Assembly: GCF_022919075.1 (NCBI RefSeq)
Contig: NZ_CP095078.1
Span: forward strand, 5,270,001-5,334,000
Direction: 5' to 3'
DNA length: 64,000 nt
Source of the DNA: Nocardioides sp. W7
Lineage (GTDB): Bacteria; Actinomycetota; Actinomycetes; Propionibacteriales; Nocardioidaceae
The notes under the pieces were generated by a model. The model had not been told where the DNA came from and searched no databases. It worked only from the letters and a program-made list of their open reading frames with translations. Of this stretch, positions 24,953-32,598 are shown piece by piece. The first letter of the stretch is position 1. Every line of letters starts with the position of its first letter. The position numbers and the translations under genes are program-made.

Positions 24953-25837
24953 TCAGGCCTCGGGGATCTCGCGGCCGAAGGCAGCGCGGGTGACCGCCTC
25001 GGGCTCGGGGCCGCCACGGATGCCGGTGTCGAGGGCGTCGACCGCGGCGAGCTGGTCGGCGGTGAGCTCGAAGCCGAAGACGTCGAAGTTCTCGGCGATC
25101 CGCGACGGCGTGACCGACTTCGGGATCACCTGCCGTCCCTGCTGCAGGTGCCAGCGGAGCATCACCTGGGCCGGGGTACGACCGTGCGCCTCGGCGATCC
25201 CCCGGATCACGGGGTCCTCGAGGGTGCTCCGGTGGCCGCTGTCGCGGTAGAAGGTGATGCCGCCGATCGGCGCCCAGGCCTGCGACAGGATCCCGTGGCG
25301 GGCGTCGGTCTCGAGCAGCTCGGACTGCCGGAAGTAGGGGTGCACCTCGATCTGGTTCACGGCCGGCACCACGCCGGACCGCTCCAGCAGCTGCGCGAGG
25401 TGGTCGGGCATGAAGTTGCTGACGCCGATGGCCCGGACCCGGCCGTCGGCCAGCAGCGTCTCCAGCGCCCGGTAGGCATCGACGGTCAGGTCGAACTCGC
25501 CGGGGAGCGCCTGGTGCAGGATCAGCAGGTCGAGCCGCTCGACGCCCAGCTTGCCCGCACTCTTCTCGAACGCGTGCAGGGTCTGGTCGTAGCCGTAGTC
25601 GCTGATCCAGACCTTGGTCTCGATGAAGACCTCGTCGCGGGCGAGCCCGGAGCGCCGGATCGCCTCGCCGACGCCGCGCTCGTTGCCGTACGCCGCCGCG
25701 GTGTCCACGTGCCGGTAGCCGGTCGCGAGCGCCGTCTCGACGGCGGCGGTCGTCTCGTCGGGCGGCGTCTGGAACACGCCGAACCCGATGGCCGGGATCT
25801 CGACGCCGTTGTTCAGGGTGATCGTGGGAACGCTCAT
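24953..25837 (-). CDS. Aldo/keto reductase (2,5-didehydrogluconate reductase type)
   Basis: 294 residues from the ATG at 25837. The catalytic tetrad is recognisable: Asp and Tyr in HVDTAAAYGNE, Lys in IETKVWISDYG and His in LLILHQALPG. The NADPH pocket near the C-terminus has VIPKSVTPSRIAENFDVFGF. The family reduces aldehydes and ketones with NADPH in the cytosol. The N-terminal TITLNNGVEIPAIGFGVFQ is canonical. The substrate is not evident from the neighbours. Confidence 0.93.
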   Translation of the reverse strand: MSVPTITLNNGVEIPAIGFGVFQTPPDETTAAVETALATGYRHVDTAAAYGNERGVGEAIRRSGLARDEVFIETKVWISDYGYDQTLHAFEKSAGKLGVERLDLLILHQALPGEFDLTVDAYRALETLLADGRVRAIGVSNFMPDHLAQLLERSGVVPAVNQIEVHPYFRQSELLETDARHGILSQAWAPIGGITFYRDSGHRSTLEDPVIRGIAEAHGRTPAQVMLRWHLQQGRQVIPKSVTPSRIAENFDVFGFELTADQLAAVDALDTGIRGGPEPEAVTRAAFGREIPEA

Positions 25838-25975
25838 GGCCTCCACGCTAGGCACGCGACCCTGAGCGAGGGGTCTGCAGCAACCCCCTCGGTCTCGACA
25901 CGCGCCTTCTAACTTCGCAAGCTCGGTCAGAGCGCTCGCTCGACCACCGACGACGGGTCCGCTGGCGCGTCCCCG

Positions 25976-26521
25976 TCAGTCGATCGGCCGCAGCTCCTCG
26001 GCGTACGACACCGACTGGCGGCGCAGCCGGCCGTCGGCGCCGACGGCGTACTGGCCCATCCGCCACAGCGGCGGGCTGTAGGCATGCACCGACACCGCCC
26101 CGTGCACGGCGCCGGTGAGTCGGTGGATGTGGTCGGGCCCGAAGCTGAAGACCTGACCGGCCTCGAGCCGGGTCTCGATGGTCTCGACGCCCACCGCGAG
26201 ATTGTGCTCGACCAGGGCGCCGTCGACGACCGCGACCGCGCCGGAGGAGACGTCGTGGTCGTGGAAGCCGGTGTCGTTCTCGGGCGTCCAGCACAGCAGC
26301 CACACGTCGACGTGGGCGTCGCGGTGCAGCGAGACGTAGACGCGGTTGTCGGCGTCGAAGGCGAGGTGGTGGCGCCACAGCTCGGGACGCAGGGCGAGGT
26401 ACGACGCCAGCGACCGCAGCTCGTCCTGGTCCAGGTCGCGGCCCGGGAGGGCGTCGAGGGCGAGGTCGCCGGCCAACGGCGTCGCCGCCCGGGCCGGGAC
26501 CTCGATCAGGGTCGCGCTCAT
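25976..26521 (-). CDS. Cysteine dioxygenase family protein (cupin)
   Basis: 181 residues. Non-heme iron ligands are visible as His87 and His89 in GFHDHDVSSG and His133 in PDHIHRL, on a cupin fold. Cysteine dioxygenases oxidise cysteine (or 3-mercaptopropionate) to the sulfinate. The ATG overlaps the stop of the upstream amidohydrolase gene, so the two are one operon. Actinobacterial cysteine dioxygenases often sit beside rhodanese genes; here the partner is an amidohydrolase instead. Whether cysteine or another thiol is the substrate is not clear. Confidence 0.87.
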   Translation of the reverse strand: MSATLIEVPARAATPLAGDLALDALPGRDLDQDELRSLASYLALRPELWRHHLAFDADNRVYVSLHRDAHVDVWLLCWTPENDTGFHDHDVSSGAVAVVDGALVEHNLAVGVETIETRLEAGQVFSFGPDHIHRLTGAVHGAVSVHAYSPPLWRMGQYAVGADGRLRRQSVSYAEELRPID

Positions 26522-27438
26522 GCGGCTTCCCCCAGCTTCTGGTCGACCTGCCCGGCGCCGAGCGCCCGGCGGGGGTTGTCGACCCGGATGGCCCGGGTCG
26601 CGGCCTCGCCGAACAGGGCGGGCAGCGGCTCGGCGTACGGACGGTCGCTCCCGAGAGCGACCACGTCGATGCCGAGCACCCGGATCAGGGCGTCGACGCC
26701 CTGGGCGCCGTACGACGAGGTCTCGACGAAGACGTCGCGGTCGACGGTCCCGGCGTCGCCGCCGCGCGCGGCGAGCCGCTCGTGCTGCAGCGGCGCCAGG
26801 CCGGCCCCGGCGGCGAAGACCAGCCGCAGCGACGGGTGCTGCGCCCGGCCGGCGGCGGCGTGCCAGCCCCACCACGCGGCCTGCAGCTGGGCGACGTACC
26901 CGACGACGGGTGCCCACCAGGACGGCGCGCCGTCGACGGCGGTCGGACCGGGGTGGACGAAGACCGGCTTCCCGGCGGACGCCGCGACCGCGAGCACGTC
27001 GCCCACCACGTCCCAGCCACCCGGCGTGGCGACCTGCGTGGCGGGAAGCTGCACGCCCACGAACGGGCCGGCGAGCAGCTCGGCGAGCCCGGCCGGGTCG
27101 GGGTCGACGACCGGCACCGACGCCCAGGGTGCGAAGTGGGCCGGCAGCGTGGCCGCGCCTTCGTGCCAGGCGGCGAGCGCCGCGTCCGCCTCCTCTCGCG
27201 GGAGCGACTCCAGCCCCAACGGCGCGGACAGGCTCGGGCAGGCGAGACCGATGCCCGCCTCCAGGTCGAGCGCGATCCGCCGGTCGACGTCGTGGTCCTC
27301 GACCCGCACGTCGTACGGCGCCTCGCCGGCGGTGTGCAGCGTCCAGCCGCGGAGGTACGGCGCACGGGTCCGCCGGCGCAGCAGCTCCACCAGCGGCGCG
27401 GGCCACAGGTGCTGGTGCAGGTCGATGGCGGCGGCCAC
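26518..27438 (-). CDS. Amidohydrolase family 2 enzyme paired with cysteine dioxygenase
   Basis: 306 residues. A DLHQHLWP metal motif at residues 6-13 opens the amidohydrolase-2 barrel. Further metal or catalytic segments are KPVFVHPGPTA and VVALGSDRPYAEPLP near the end. A Trp-rich stretch (AWWGWHAAAGR) is unusual. It is the first gene of a two-gene operon (ATGA overlap with the cysteine dioxygenase gene) that starts downstream of an AT-rich inverted repeat at 27455-27490. The substrate may be a sulfur metabolite, inferred only from the partner gene. Confidence 0.8.
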   Translation of the reverse strand: MAAAIDLHQHLWPAPLVELLRRRTRAPYLRGWTLHTAGEAPYDVRVEDHDVDRRIALDLEAGIGLACPSLSAPLGLESLPREEADAALAAWHEGAATLPAHFAPWASVPVVDPDPAGLAELLAGPFVGVQLPATQVATPGGWDVVGDVLAVAASAGKPVFVHPGPTAVDGAPSWWAPVVGYVAQLQAAWWGWHAAAGRAQHPSLRLVFAAGAGLAPLQHERLAARGGDAGTVDRDVFVETSSYGAQGVDALIRVLGIDVVALGSDRPYAEPLPALFGEAATRAIRVDNPRRALGAGQVDQKLGEAA

Positions 27439-27454
27439 GGGTCTCCCTCGATCT

Positions 27455-27490
27455 TTAATCGGACTAAGTCAGGAGACTTTATACCATTAA
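27455..27490. promoter_or_regulatory. AT-rich imperfect inverted repeat (candidate operator)
   Basis: TTAATCGGACTAAGTC (27455-27470), a 4-nt spacer and GACTTTATACCATTAA (27475-27490) form an inverted repeat matching at 12 of 16 positions. It is one of the few AT-rich stretches in the window. It lies directly upstream of the amidohydrolase-cysteine dioxygenase operon and about 90 bp upstream of the small secreted protein gene. The TTAAT-n-AAGTC arms suggest a dimeric regulator; which family cannot be said from sequence alone. Confidence 0.55.
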
Positions 27491-27576
27491 CCAGGATGTA
27501 ACGCCGCCAGGGACTCGCGGCAGGTGAGGGATGAACGCCCCGTCATCGGGACCACTCACCAGCTAGGAGCACCTCC

Positions 27577-27960
27577 ATGCACACAGCTACTCGGGCCGCC
27601 GGCCTCATCGCCGGCATGACGCTGACCCTCGGCACCCTCGGCACCGTCGCGAGCACCCCGGCGACCGCCGCCGAGCCCGTACCGTGCGCCCAGCAGCAGA
27701 AGCAGGCCGACAAGGCCACCGCTGCCCTCGAGCGGGTCACCGCGGTCTTCGACCGACAGCAGGACAAGGTGCGCAAGGCCAAGCACGAGGTCCGCGCCGC
27801 CGACACCGCGCGCGAGCGCCGCGCCGCCCGGCGCGACCTCGCCGAGGCCAAGGACGACCGGGCCGACGCCCGCACCACCAAGAAGGCCCAGCAGCAGCGG
27901 GTCGCCAAGGCCCAGGCCCGCCTGGACAAGTGCCTGGCGGCCCAGCCGACCGCGGGCTGA
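27577..27960 (+). CDS. Small secreted helical protein
   Basis: 127 residues. A Sec signal peptide (about 1-31, ending TPATAA) precedes a mature chain of Ala, Lys, Arg, Asp and Gln with heptad-like spacing, so a long helical hairpin or coiled coil is expected. Two cysteines flank the helices (about 42 and 119) and could form a disulfide outside the cell. The ribosome site TAGGAGCACC is good. I recognise no family. It is divergent from the amidohydrolase operon and convergent with the ECF sigma gene. Confidence 0.72.
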   Translation: MHTATRAAGLIAGMTLTLGTLGTVASTPATAAEPVPCAQQQKQADKATAALERVTAVFDRQQDKVRKAKHEVRAADTARERRAARRDLAEAKDDRADARTTKKAQQQRVAKAQARLDKCLAAQPTAG

Positions 27961-28009
27961 CCCGGGCGGCCGCCGGTCCCCCGGGCCCCGACCCCGGAGG
28001 GCCGGGCGG

Positions 28010-28597
28010 TCATCCCCGCGGCACCTCGGACCCGGCCCGCGCCGACTGCCCGCCCGCCCCGGCGAGCCGGCCGCGCAGCCGCCGGAGCCCCCGGTGCCGG
28101 GCGACCCGCACCGCGACCGCACTGATCCCGAGCGCCGCCGCGGCGCCGTGGTTGTCGAACCCCAGACCGTCCACGAGCCCGACCGCATCTCGCTCACGCG
28201 GGGGAAGCGAAGCGATCGCGTGGCGGACCCAGTCCTGGCCCGCGAGGGCCAGGACCGGGTCGGGGACGGCGGGCAGCTGCGCGCCGGCGTCCTGCGGGTC
28301 GCTGGGGTCGGTACGACGCCGGTCCGAGCGGCGCCGGGTGCTGCCCCCGATCTTGCGGGCGATGCCGAAGAGCCAGCCCGCGAACTCCGACGAGGTGCCC
28401 TCGAAGTCGGCCACCTTGCTGGCCGCCACCAGCCAGGCCTCGCTCGCGACGTCCTCGGGGGCGACCATGCTGTCGCCGCTGGGCCGGGTCGACAGCCATG
28501 CGACCAGCCGGCCCGCGTGCGCCCGGTGCAGGGTCCGCCAGGCGTCGGGGTCACCGGTCTTGGCGCGGGCGACCACGTCGTCGTCGCGCTCAGCCAT
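28010..28597 (-). CDS. ECF-type RNA polymerase sigma factor
   Basis: 195 residues from the ATG at 28597. Region 2 spans about 1-85, with DPDAWRTLHRAHAGRLVAW, then PEDVASEAWLVAASKV and SEFAGWLFGIARKIGGSTRR. Region 4 is VRHAIASLPPRERDAVGLVD, then FDNHGAAAALGISAVAVRVA. The gene overlaps by 8 bp the upstream gene for a single-pass membrane protein (28590-29249), which may act as its regulator though it lacks a zinc-finger anti-sigma motif. The cytoplasmic tail after region 4 is short and Gly/Arg-rich. The regulon is unknown. Confidence 0.87.
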   Translation of the reverse strand: MAERDDDVVARAKTGDPDAWRTLHRAHAGRLVAWLSTRPSGDSMVAPEDVASEAWLVAASKVADFEGTSSEFAGWLFGIARKIGGSTRRRSDRRRTDPSDPQDAGAQLPAVPDPVLALAGQDWVRHAIASLPPRERDAVGLVDGLGFDNHGAAAALGISAVAVRVARHRGLRRLRGRLAGAGGQSARAGSEVPRG

Positions 28598-29249
28598 CCA
28601 GGTCCGCATCGATCGCCGCGGTCGGCTTGGCGGGCTTGGCGGGCTTCGGCTGCGCCGGCTTCGTCGGCTTGACCGGCTTCGTCGGCCTGACCGGCTTCGT
28701 GGGCCGCACCGGATGCGCGGGCTTCGTCGGGTGTGCCGGCTTGGTGGGATGCGCCGGCTTCGTCGGCCGGGCGGGCAGCGCGGGCGCACCGGGGTGCGCC
28801 GACCCGGATTCCTGCGCGGTCGCGTTCGCCGTGGGGTCCGCGGCGGGGCTCGAGCGGACCGCACCGGGCTCCCGCGAGCCGCTCGGACCCGGCGTACCGA
28901 CTCCCCCCGGGCCTGGGTGCTGCTCCCCCGGCCCCTCCTCCGGCTCGCTCGTCGCGGTGGGGTCCGCGACGGTGGTCCGGGGAGCGGGGCTGGTGGGCTC
29001 GGGGGAGACCGGCGCGTCCTGCCGGGGGCTCGGCAGCCCCGGCAGGGTGACCGCACCGGTCCCCCACGCCCCGCCGACCGAGAGGACGGCGGTCCCGACG
29101 ACGGCGCCGACCACCGCGGCGGTCCGCCGGCCCCGGTTCACCACCGTCGGCGTGCTGTGTCGCGCGAGCTCGGCCAGCCGGTGGACCAGGTGGTCGGGCG
29201 GGTCGAGCTCGCGCGCGTCGAGGCGCAGGTCGTCGGGGGTGGGCTTCAT
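28590..29249 (-). CDS. Single-pass membrane protein with Lys-Pro repeat tail
   Basis: 219 residues. A cytoplasmic N-terminus of about 45 residues (charged, with LDARELDPPDHLVHRLAELA) leads to one membrane helix (TAAVVGAVVGTAVLSVGGAW, about 43-62). A long extracellular low-complexity region follows, ending in tandem P-T-K-P-x and K-P-A repeats (about 159-206, encoded at 28632-28775). It is the first gene of a pair with the ECF sigma gene, with an 8-bp overlap. The topology resembles an anti-sigma factor with a wall-spanning sensor tail, but the usual H-x3-C-x2-C is absent. Confidence 0.75.
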   Translation of the reverse strand: MKPTPDDLRLDARELDPPDHLVHRLAELARHSTPTVVNRGRRTAAVVGAVVGTAVLSVGGAWGTGAVTLPGLPSPRQDAPVSPEPTSPAPRTTVADPTATSEPEEGPGEQHPGPGGVGTPGPSGSREPGAVRSSPAADPTANATAQESGSAHPGAPALPARPTKPAHPTKPAHPTKPAHPVRPTKPVRPTKPVKPTKPAQPKPAKPAKPTAAIDADLDG

Positions 29250-29404
29250 CAGGGGTCACCAATCGGGTCGATCGACCGTACACGCGTCGTCCGACCTGTA
29301 CCTGCCACCACCAGTCCCGGGTGTTACACCCGGGACCGGATCCACCTCGCCGGCCTCCGGGGAAAGGCGCGCGGAGGCCCCGGTCCGGTCGGTGGCCGCG
29401 GTCC

Positions 29405-30652
29405 CTACTGCACGAAGCGGAAGAGCGGACTGTCCGGCGAGACGACCTCGACGCGCAGCGGCGAGACGTCCATCCGGTCGAGCAGCGGCTGGTAGTCGTC
29501 GCGGTCCTGCAGCTCGACCCCCACCAGCGCCGGACCGGTCTCGCGGTTGGACCGCTTGACGTACTCGAAGAGCACGACGTCGTCGTCGGGGCCGAGCACC
29601 TCGTCGAGGAACCGCCGCAGGGCGCCGGGCTCCTGGGGGAACTCGACGAGGAAGTAGTGCTTGAGCCCCTCGTGGACGAGCGCGCGCTCCCAGATCTCGG
29701 CGTACCGGCTGACGTCGTTGTTGCCGCCGGAGAGCACGCACACGACGGTCGAGCCGGCGGGCAGGTCGAGGCCCTGCCGCAGCGCGGCGGTCGCGAGCGC
29801 GCCGGCGGGCTCGGCGATGATCCCGTCGGACTGGTAGAGGTCGAGCATCTCCACGCAGATCAGGCCCTCGGGGACGGTGGTCAGAGCCGGTCCGTGCCGC
29901 CGGACCGCGTCGTACGGAAGCGTCCCGACCCGGCGTACGGCGGCGCCGTCGACGAACGAGTCGAGCGTCTCCAGCTCGACCGGCTGGCCCGCGTCGACCG
30001 CGGCCGCCATCGATGCCGCACCCGCGGGTTCGGCGCCGATCACCCGGGCGTCGGGCGCGTGCTCGGCCAGCACCACGAGCATGCCCGCGAGCAGTCCTCC
30101 CCCGCCGACCGGCACCACGACGACGTCCGGGGCCGTGCCGAGCTGCTGCAGGACCTCGGCGGCGACGGTGCCCTGGCCGGCGATGGTGCGGGGGTCGTCG
30201 AACGCGGGCACCAGGGTCGCGCCCGACTCCTCGGCCCAGGCCGCGGTGGCGAGCGCCGCGTCGTCGTACGTGTCGCCGTCGATGACGACCTCGACCCAGT
30301 CACCGCCGAGGGCCGCGATCCGCTGCCGCTTCTGCCGGGGCGTCGTGCGGGGCAGGAAGATCCGGGCGCGGACGCCGGTCCGGGCGCACGCGAAAGCGAC
30401 CCCCTGCGCGTGGTTGCCGGCGCTCGCGCAGGTCACCCCGCGCGCCCGCTCCTCCTCGGTCAGGGAGGCGATCAGGGTGTACGCGCCGCGGCCCTTGTAG
30501 GAGCGCACCTCGTGCAGGTCCTCGCGCTTGATCCAGACGTCGTGGCCGGTCAGGGCCGAGAGTCGCGGGCTGCGCTGCAGCGGCGTCGGCTCGGAGATCT
30601 CCTTCAGGCGGACCGCAGCCCGCTCCACGTCCTCCACGCCCGGCAGCTTCAC
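29405..30652 (-). CDS. ilvA: Threonine ammonia-lyase
   Basis: 415 residues. This PLP enzyme converts threonine to 2-oxobutanoate, the first step toward isoleucine. It has the PLP lysine in REDLHEVRSYKGRGAY, the phosphate-binding SAGNHAQGVAFA and VPVGGGGLLAGM, and SGGNND near the end of the catalytic domain (about 1-325). A single C-terminal ACT-like regulatory domain follows (about 330-415, starting HYFLVEFPQEPGALRRFLDE), as in the shorter Gram-positive form. Feedback by isoleucine/valine is expected. No neighbouring isoleucine genes are seen. Confidence 0.93.
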   Translation of the reverse strand: MKLPGVEDVERAAVRLKEISEPTPLQRSPRLSALTGHDVWIKREDLHEVRSYKGRGAYTLIASLTEEERARGVTCASAGNHAQGVAFACARTGVRARIFLPRTTPRQKRQRIAALGGDWVEVVIDGDTYDDAALATAAWAEESGATLVPAFDDPRTIAGQGTVAAEVLQQLGTAPDVVVVPVGGGGLLAGMLVVLAEHAPDARVIGAEPAGAASMAAAVDAGQPVELETLDSFVDGAAVRRVGTLPYDAVRRHGPALTTVPEGLICVEMLDLYQSDGIIAEPAGALATAALRQGLDLPAGSTVVCVLSGGNNDVSRYAEIWERALVHEGLKHYFLVEFPQEPGALRRFLDEVLGPDDDVVLFEYVKRSNRETGPALVGVELQDRDDYQPLLDRMDVSPLRVEVVSPDSPLFRFVQ

Positions 30653-30705
30653 GGCACGACCGTACGGCGGGGCCCGCGAGTTTCGGCGCCCGGCCCCCGT
30701 CGGGG

Positions 30706-30906
30706 ATGGCGTCGATCACGGTCGACGGAGACCGGATGAGCGGCCAGCTGGCCCAGGAGTTCGCGGCCCGCGTCGCGCGCGCCGCGGAGGGCATGCCGTA
30801 CCCCGTCACCCCCGCGGAGACGGGGTTCGATGTCGCGATCGACGACGTCGACCCGCCGACCCGGCCGGCCCGGCCCACCACGGGCGCGCCACAGTGGAGC
30901 ACATGA
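30706..30906 (+). CDS. Short hypothetical protein, possible gene remnant
   Basis: 66 residues, starting at an ATG 53 bp from the divergent ilvA start. Codon third positions are as GC-rich as in real genes here. The stop overlaps the ATG of the epimerase gene (ATGA), which supports translation. The N-terminus looks like a folded fragment (GQLAQEFAARVARAAEG), but the tail (PPTRPARPTTGAPQWST) looks random, so the gene may be decayed. No family recognised. Confidence 0.4.
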   Translation: MASITVDGDRMSGQLAQEFAARVARAAEGMPYPVTPAETGFDVAIDDVDPPTRPARPTTGAPQWST

Positions 30907-31814
30907 TTGACGAGAACAGCAGTCCCGTCGTCGTGGTGACGGGCGCCAACGGCCTGGTCGGCGCGCAGGTCTGCGCGGCCCTGTCCGAGCGTGGCGCCCG
31001 CGTGCGCGCCGTCGTGCGACGCTCCGGCACCGCGCCCGTGCTTCCCGGAGTGGTCGAGTACGTCGGCGAGTTCACCGACCCGGACTTCGCGGCCGGGGTC
31101 ACGCGGGACGCCGACGCCGCGGTCACCACGGTCCACCCCATGGGCAGCGAACGCGGGGAGCAGCAGCGCGTCGGGGTCGAGGGCACCACGACCTTCGCGC
31201 GGGCCGCCGCGGAGGCCGGCGCCGCGCGACTCGTGCACGTCTCCACCGCCGCGGTCTACGACCGCTCCCCCGGGGTCGGCGACGTCGACGAGGCGGCGAC
31301 GCTCGTGGGCGACGACGCCGACGACTACGCGGTGACCAAGCGCGACGCCGACGCCGCGCTCGCGCGGGTCGCCGGCCCGACCCGCGTCCTGCTGCGACCG
31401 CCGGCGATCCTCGGGCCGGGCCAGAGCTCGATCTGGAACAGCCTGCGCCCGGCGGGGCTGCGCGACGACCCTTCGACGCGACACGTCGTACCCGGGCAGA
31501 CGTTCTCGTGGGTGCACGTCACCGATCTCGCCGCACTCGCCGCGGACGTCGCCGCGGGGCGGGTGGCGCCGTCCGACGACGCCGACCAGGGCCCGGTCCC
31601 CGGCGCCTGCACCGTCGTCAACGTCGCCGCGGCCCCGGCCACCGCGCGCGACTACTACGGCACCCTCGCCGACGCGCTCGGCATCGAGATCCGTTGGGAC
31701 GACCAGCCGGCGTGGACCGGTCGGATCGTGGCCGACCGGGCCCGCCGTTGGGGCTGGACTCCTACCGTCAACCTCGAGGCGGCGCTCGGCGAGGTCGCCG
31801 ACGGGTTGCGCTGA
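30903..31814 (+). CDS. NAD-dependent epimerase/dehydratase (extended SDR)
   Basis: 303 residues from the ATG at 30903. The Rossmann motif VVTGANGLVGAQVCAAL (about 11-27) binds NAD(P). The catalytic Ser-Tyr-Lys set is HVSTAAVYDRSPG (first Ser/Tyr) and DDYAVTKRDADAAL (Tyr-x3-Lys). A substrate-loop stretch ILRPPAILGPG-like is seen as LLRPPAILGPG. Family members act on nucleotide sugars or hydroxysteroid-type substrates; the specific one is unknown. A TetR or sugar pathway is not adjacent. Confidence 0.88.
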   Translation: MIDENSSPVVVVTGANGLVGAQVCAALSERGARVRAVVRRSGTAPVLPGVVEYVGEFTDPDFAAGVTRDADAAVTTVHPMGSERGEQQRVGVEGTTTFARAAAEAGAARLVHVSTAAVYDRSPGVGDVDEAATLVGDDADDYAVTKRDADAALARVAGPTRVLLRPPAILGPGQSSIWNSLRPAGLRDDPSTRHVVPGQTFSWVHVTDLAALAADVAAGRVAPSDDADQGPVPGACTVVNVAAAPATARDYYGTLADALGIEIRWDDQPAWTGRIVADRARRWGWTPTVNLEAALGEVADGLR

Positions 31815-31915
31815 GGGGGCGGGGCGTCGCGCCGGCATCGACCCCAGCGGGAGCCCCGATGTCCCTCCGGGTCACGCACGGCCCCGGCCCGTCTCACGGG
31901 TGATACGCTCAGCTG

Positions 31916-32167
31916 GTGAGCGCCGCTGCCGACCGCTTGGTCTCCGTCCGCGACCTCCGCAACCGTGGAGGTGACGTCCTGGCACGGGTCCAGCACGGCG
32001 AGACGCTCACCATCACCAGTGACGGCACCCCGGTCGCGGAGTTGCGCCCCCTTCCCCGACGCAGCCGGTCTGCGGCAGAGCTGGTGGCGCGCAGGCAGAG
32101 CCTTCCTCCGGTCGAGGCCGATGCCCTCCGGGCTGACGTCGACTCGATCCTGGACCAGTCCCTGTGA
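31916..32167 (+). CDS. Phd/YefM family antitoxin
   Basis: 83 residues from a GTG. The N-terminal VSVRDLRNRGGDVLARVQHG segment followed by ETLTITSDGTPVAELRPLP is the Phd/YefM DNA-binding fold. The C-terminal part (RSAAELVARRQSLPPVEADA) would wrap the toxin. Its stop overlaps the toxin start (GTGA), the usual antitoxin-first order. The promoter is expected in the 100 bp upstream, where GATACGCT could be the -10 region, and should be autorepressed. Confidence 0.88.
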   Translation: MSAAADRLVSVRDLRNRGGDVLARVQHGETLTITSDGTPVAELRPLPRRSRSAAELVARRQSLPPVEADALRADVDSILDQSL

Positions 32168-32598
32168 CCATGCGTCCGCATGGACGGGGGGTTCTGGACA
32201 CGAATGCGGTCATTCGTCTCGCAGAGGTCGATCCGATGCGTCTCCCCACCGAGTCCGTCATCACCACCGTCACGCTGGCGGAGCTGACGGTCGGCCCCCT
32301 GGTCGCCGCCGACCCGGCCGAGCGAGCTGCCCGGCAGCAGCACCTCCAGCAGGCGGAGTCGGACTTCGGAGACCCGCTGCCCTTCGATGCTGCCGCTGCG
32401 CGGGCGTTCGGTCCCATGGCCGCCGCCCTGCGCGCAGCAGGGAGGAAGCCGACGGCCCGCGCCTTCGACGCGATGATCGCCGCCGTCGCCGTGAGCGAAG
32501 GACTGCCGCTCTACACCTTCAACGCCGCGGACTTCGCTGCGACCGGGGCCGAGATCGTCGACCTGAACGCGGCCCCGCCGACAGCTCCTCAGAGCTGA
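32164..32598 (+). CDS. VapC-like PIN-domain toxin ribonuclease
   Basis: 144 residues from a GTG overlapping the antitoxin stop. PIN active-site acids are visible: Asp12 in GVLDTNAVIRL, Glu in VTLAELTVGPL, Asp in RAFDAMIAAVAV, and a final acidic position in LYTFNAADFAATGAEIVDL. VapC toxins cut specific tRNAs or rRNA when free of antitoxin. The mixed pairing (Phd-type antitoxin with PIN toxin) is common. The 3' end overlaps the convergent acyl-CoA dehydrogenase gene by 10 bp. Confidence 0.9.
   Translation: MTMRPHGRGVLDTNAVIRLAEVDPMRLPTESVITTVTLAELTVGPLVAADPAERAARQQHLQQAESDFGDPLPFDAAAARAFGPMAAALRAAGRKPTARAFDAMIAAVAVSEGLPLYTFNAADFAATGAEIVDLNAAPPTAPQS

Noticed and set aside
27439..27576. AT-rich intergenic segment considered as an att site or mobile-element scar
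   Set aside because: No integrase, transposase or matching direct repeat is nearby; placement before two starts fits a promoter/operator region.
28632..28775. Tandem PTKP-type coding repeats considered as a CRISPR-like array
   Set aside because: Units are short, imperfect, contiguous and in frame with a membrane protein; there are no spacers.
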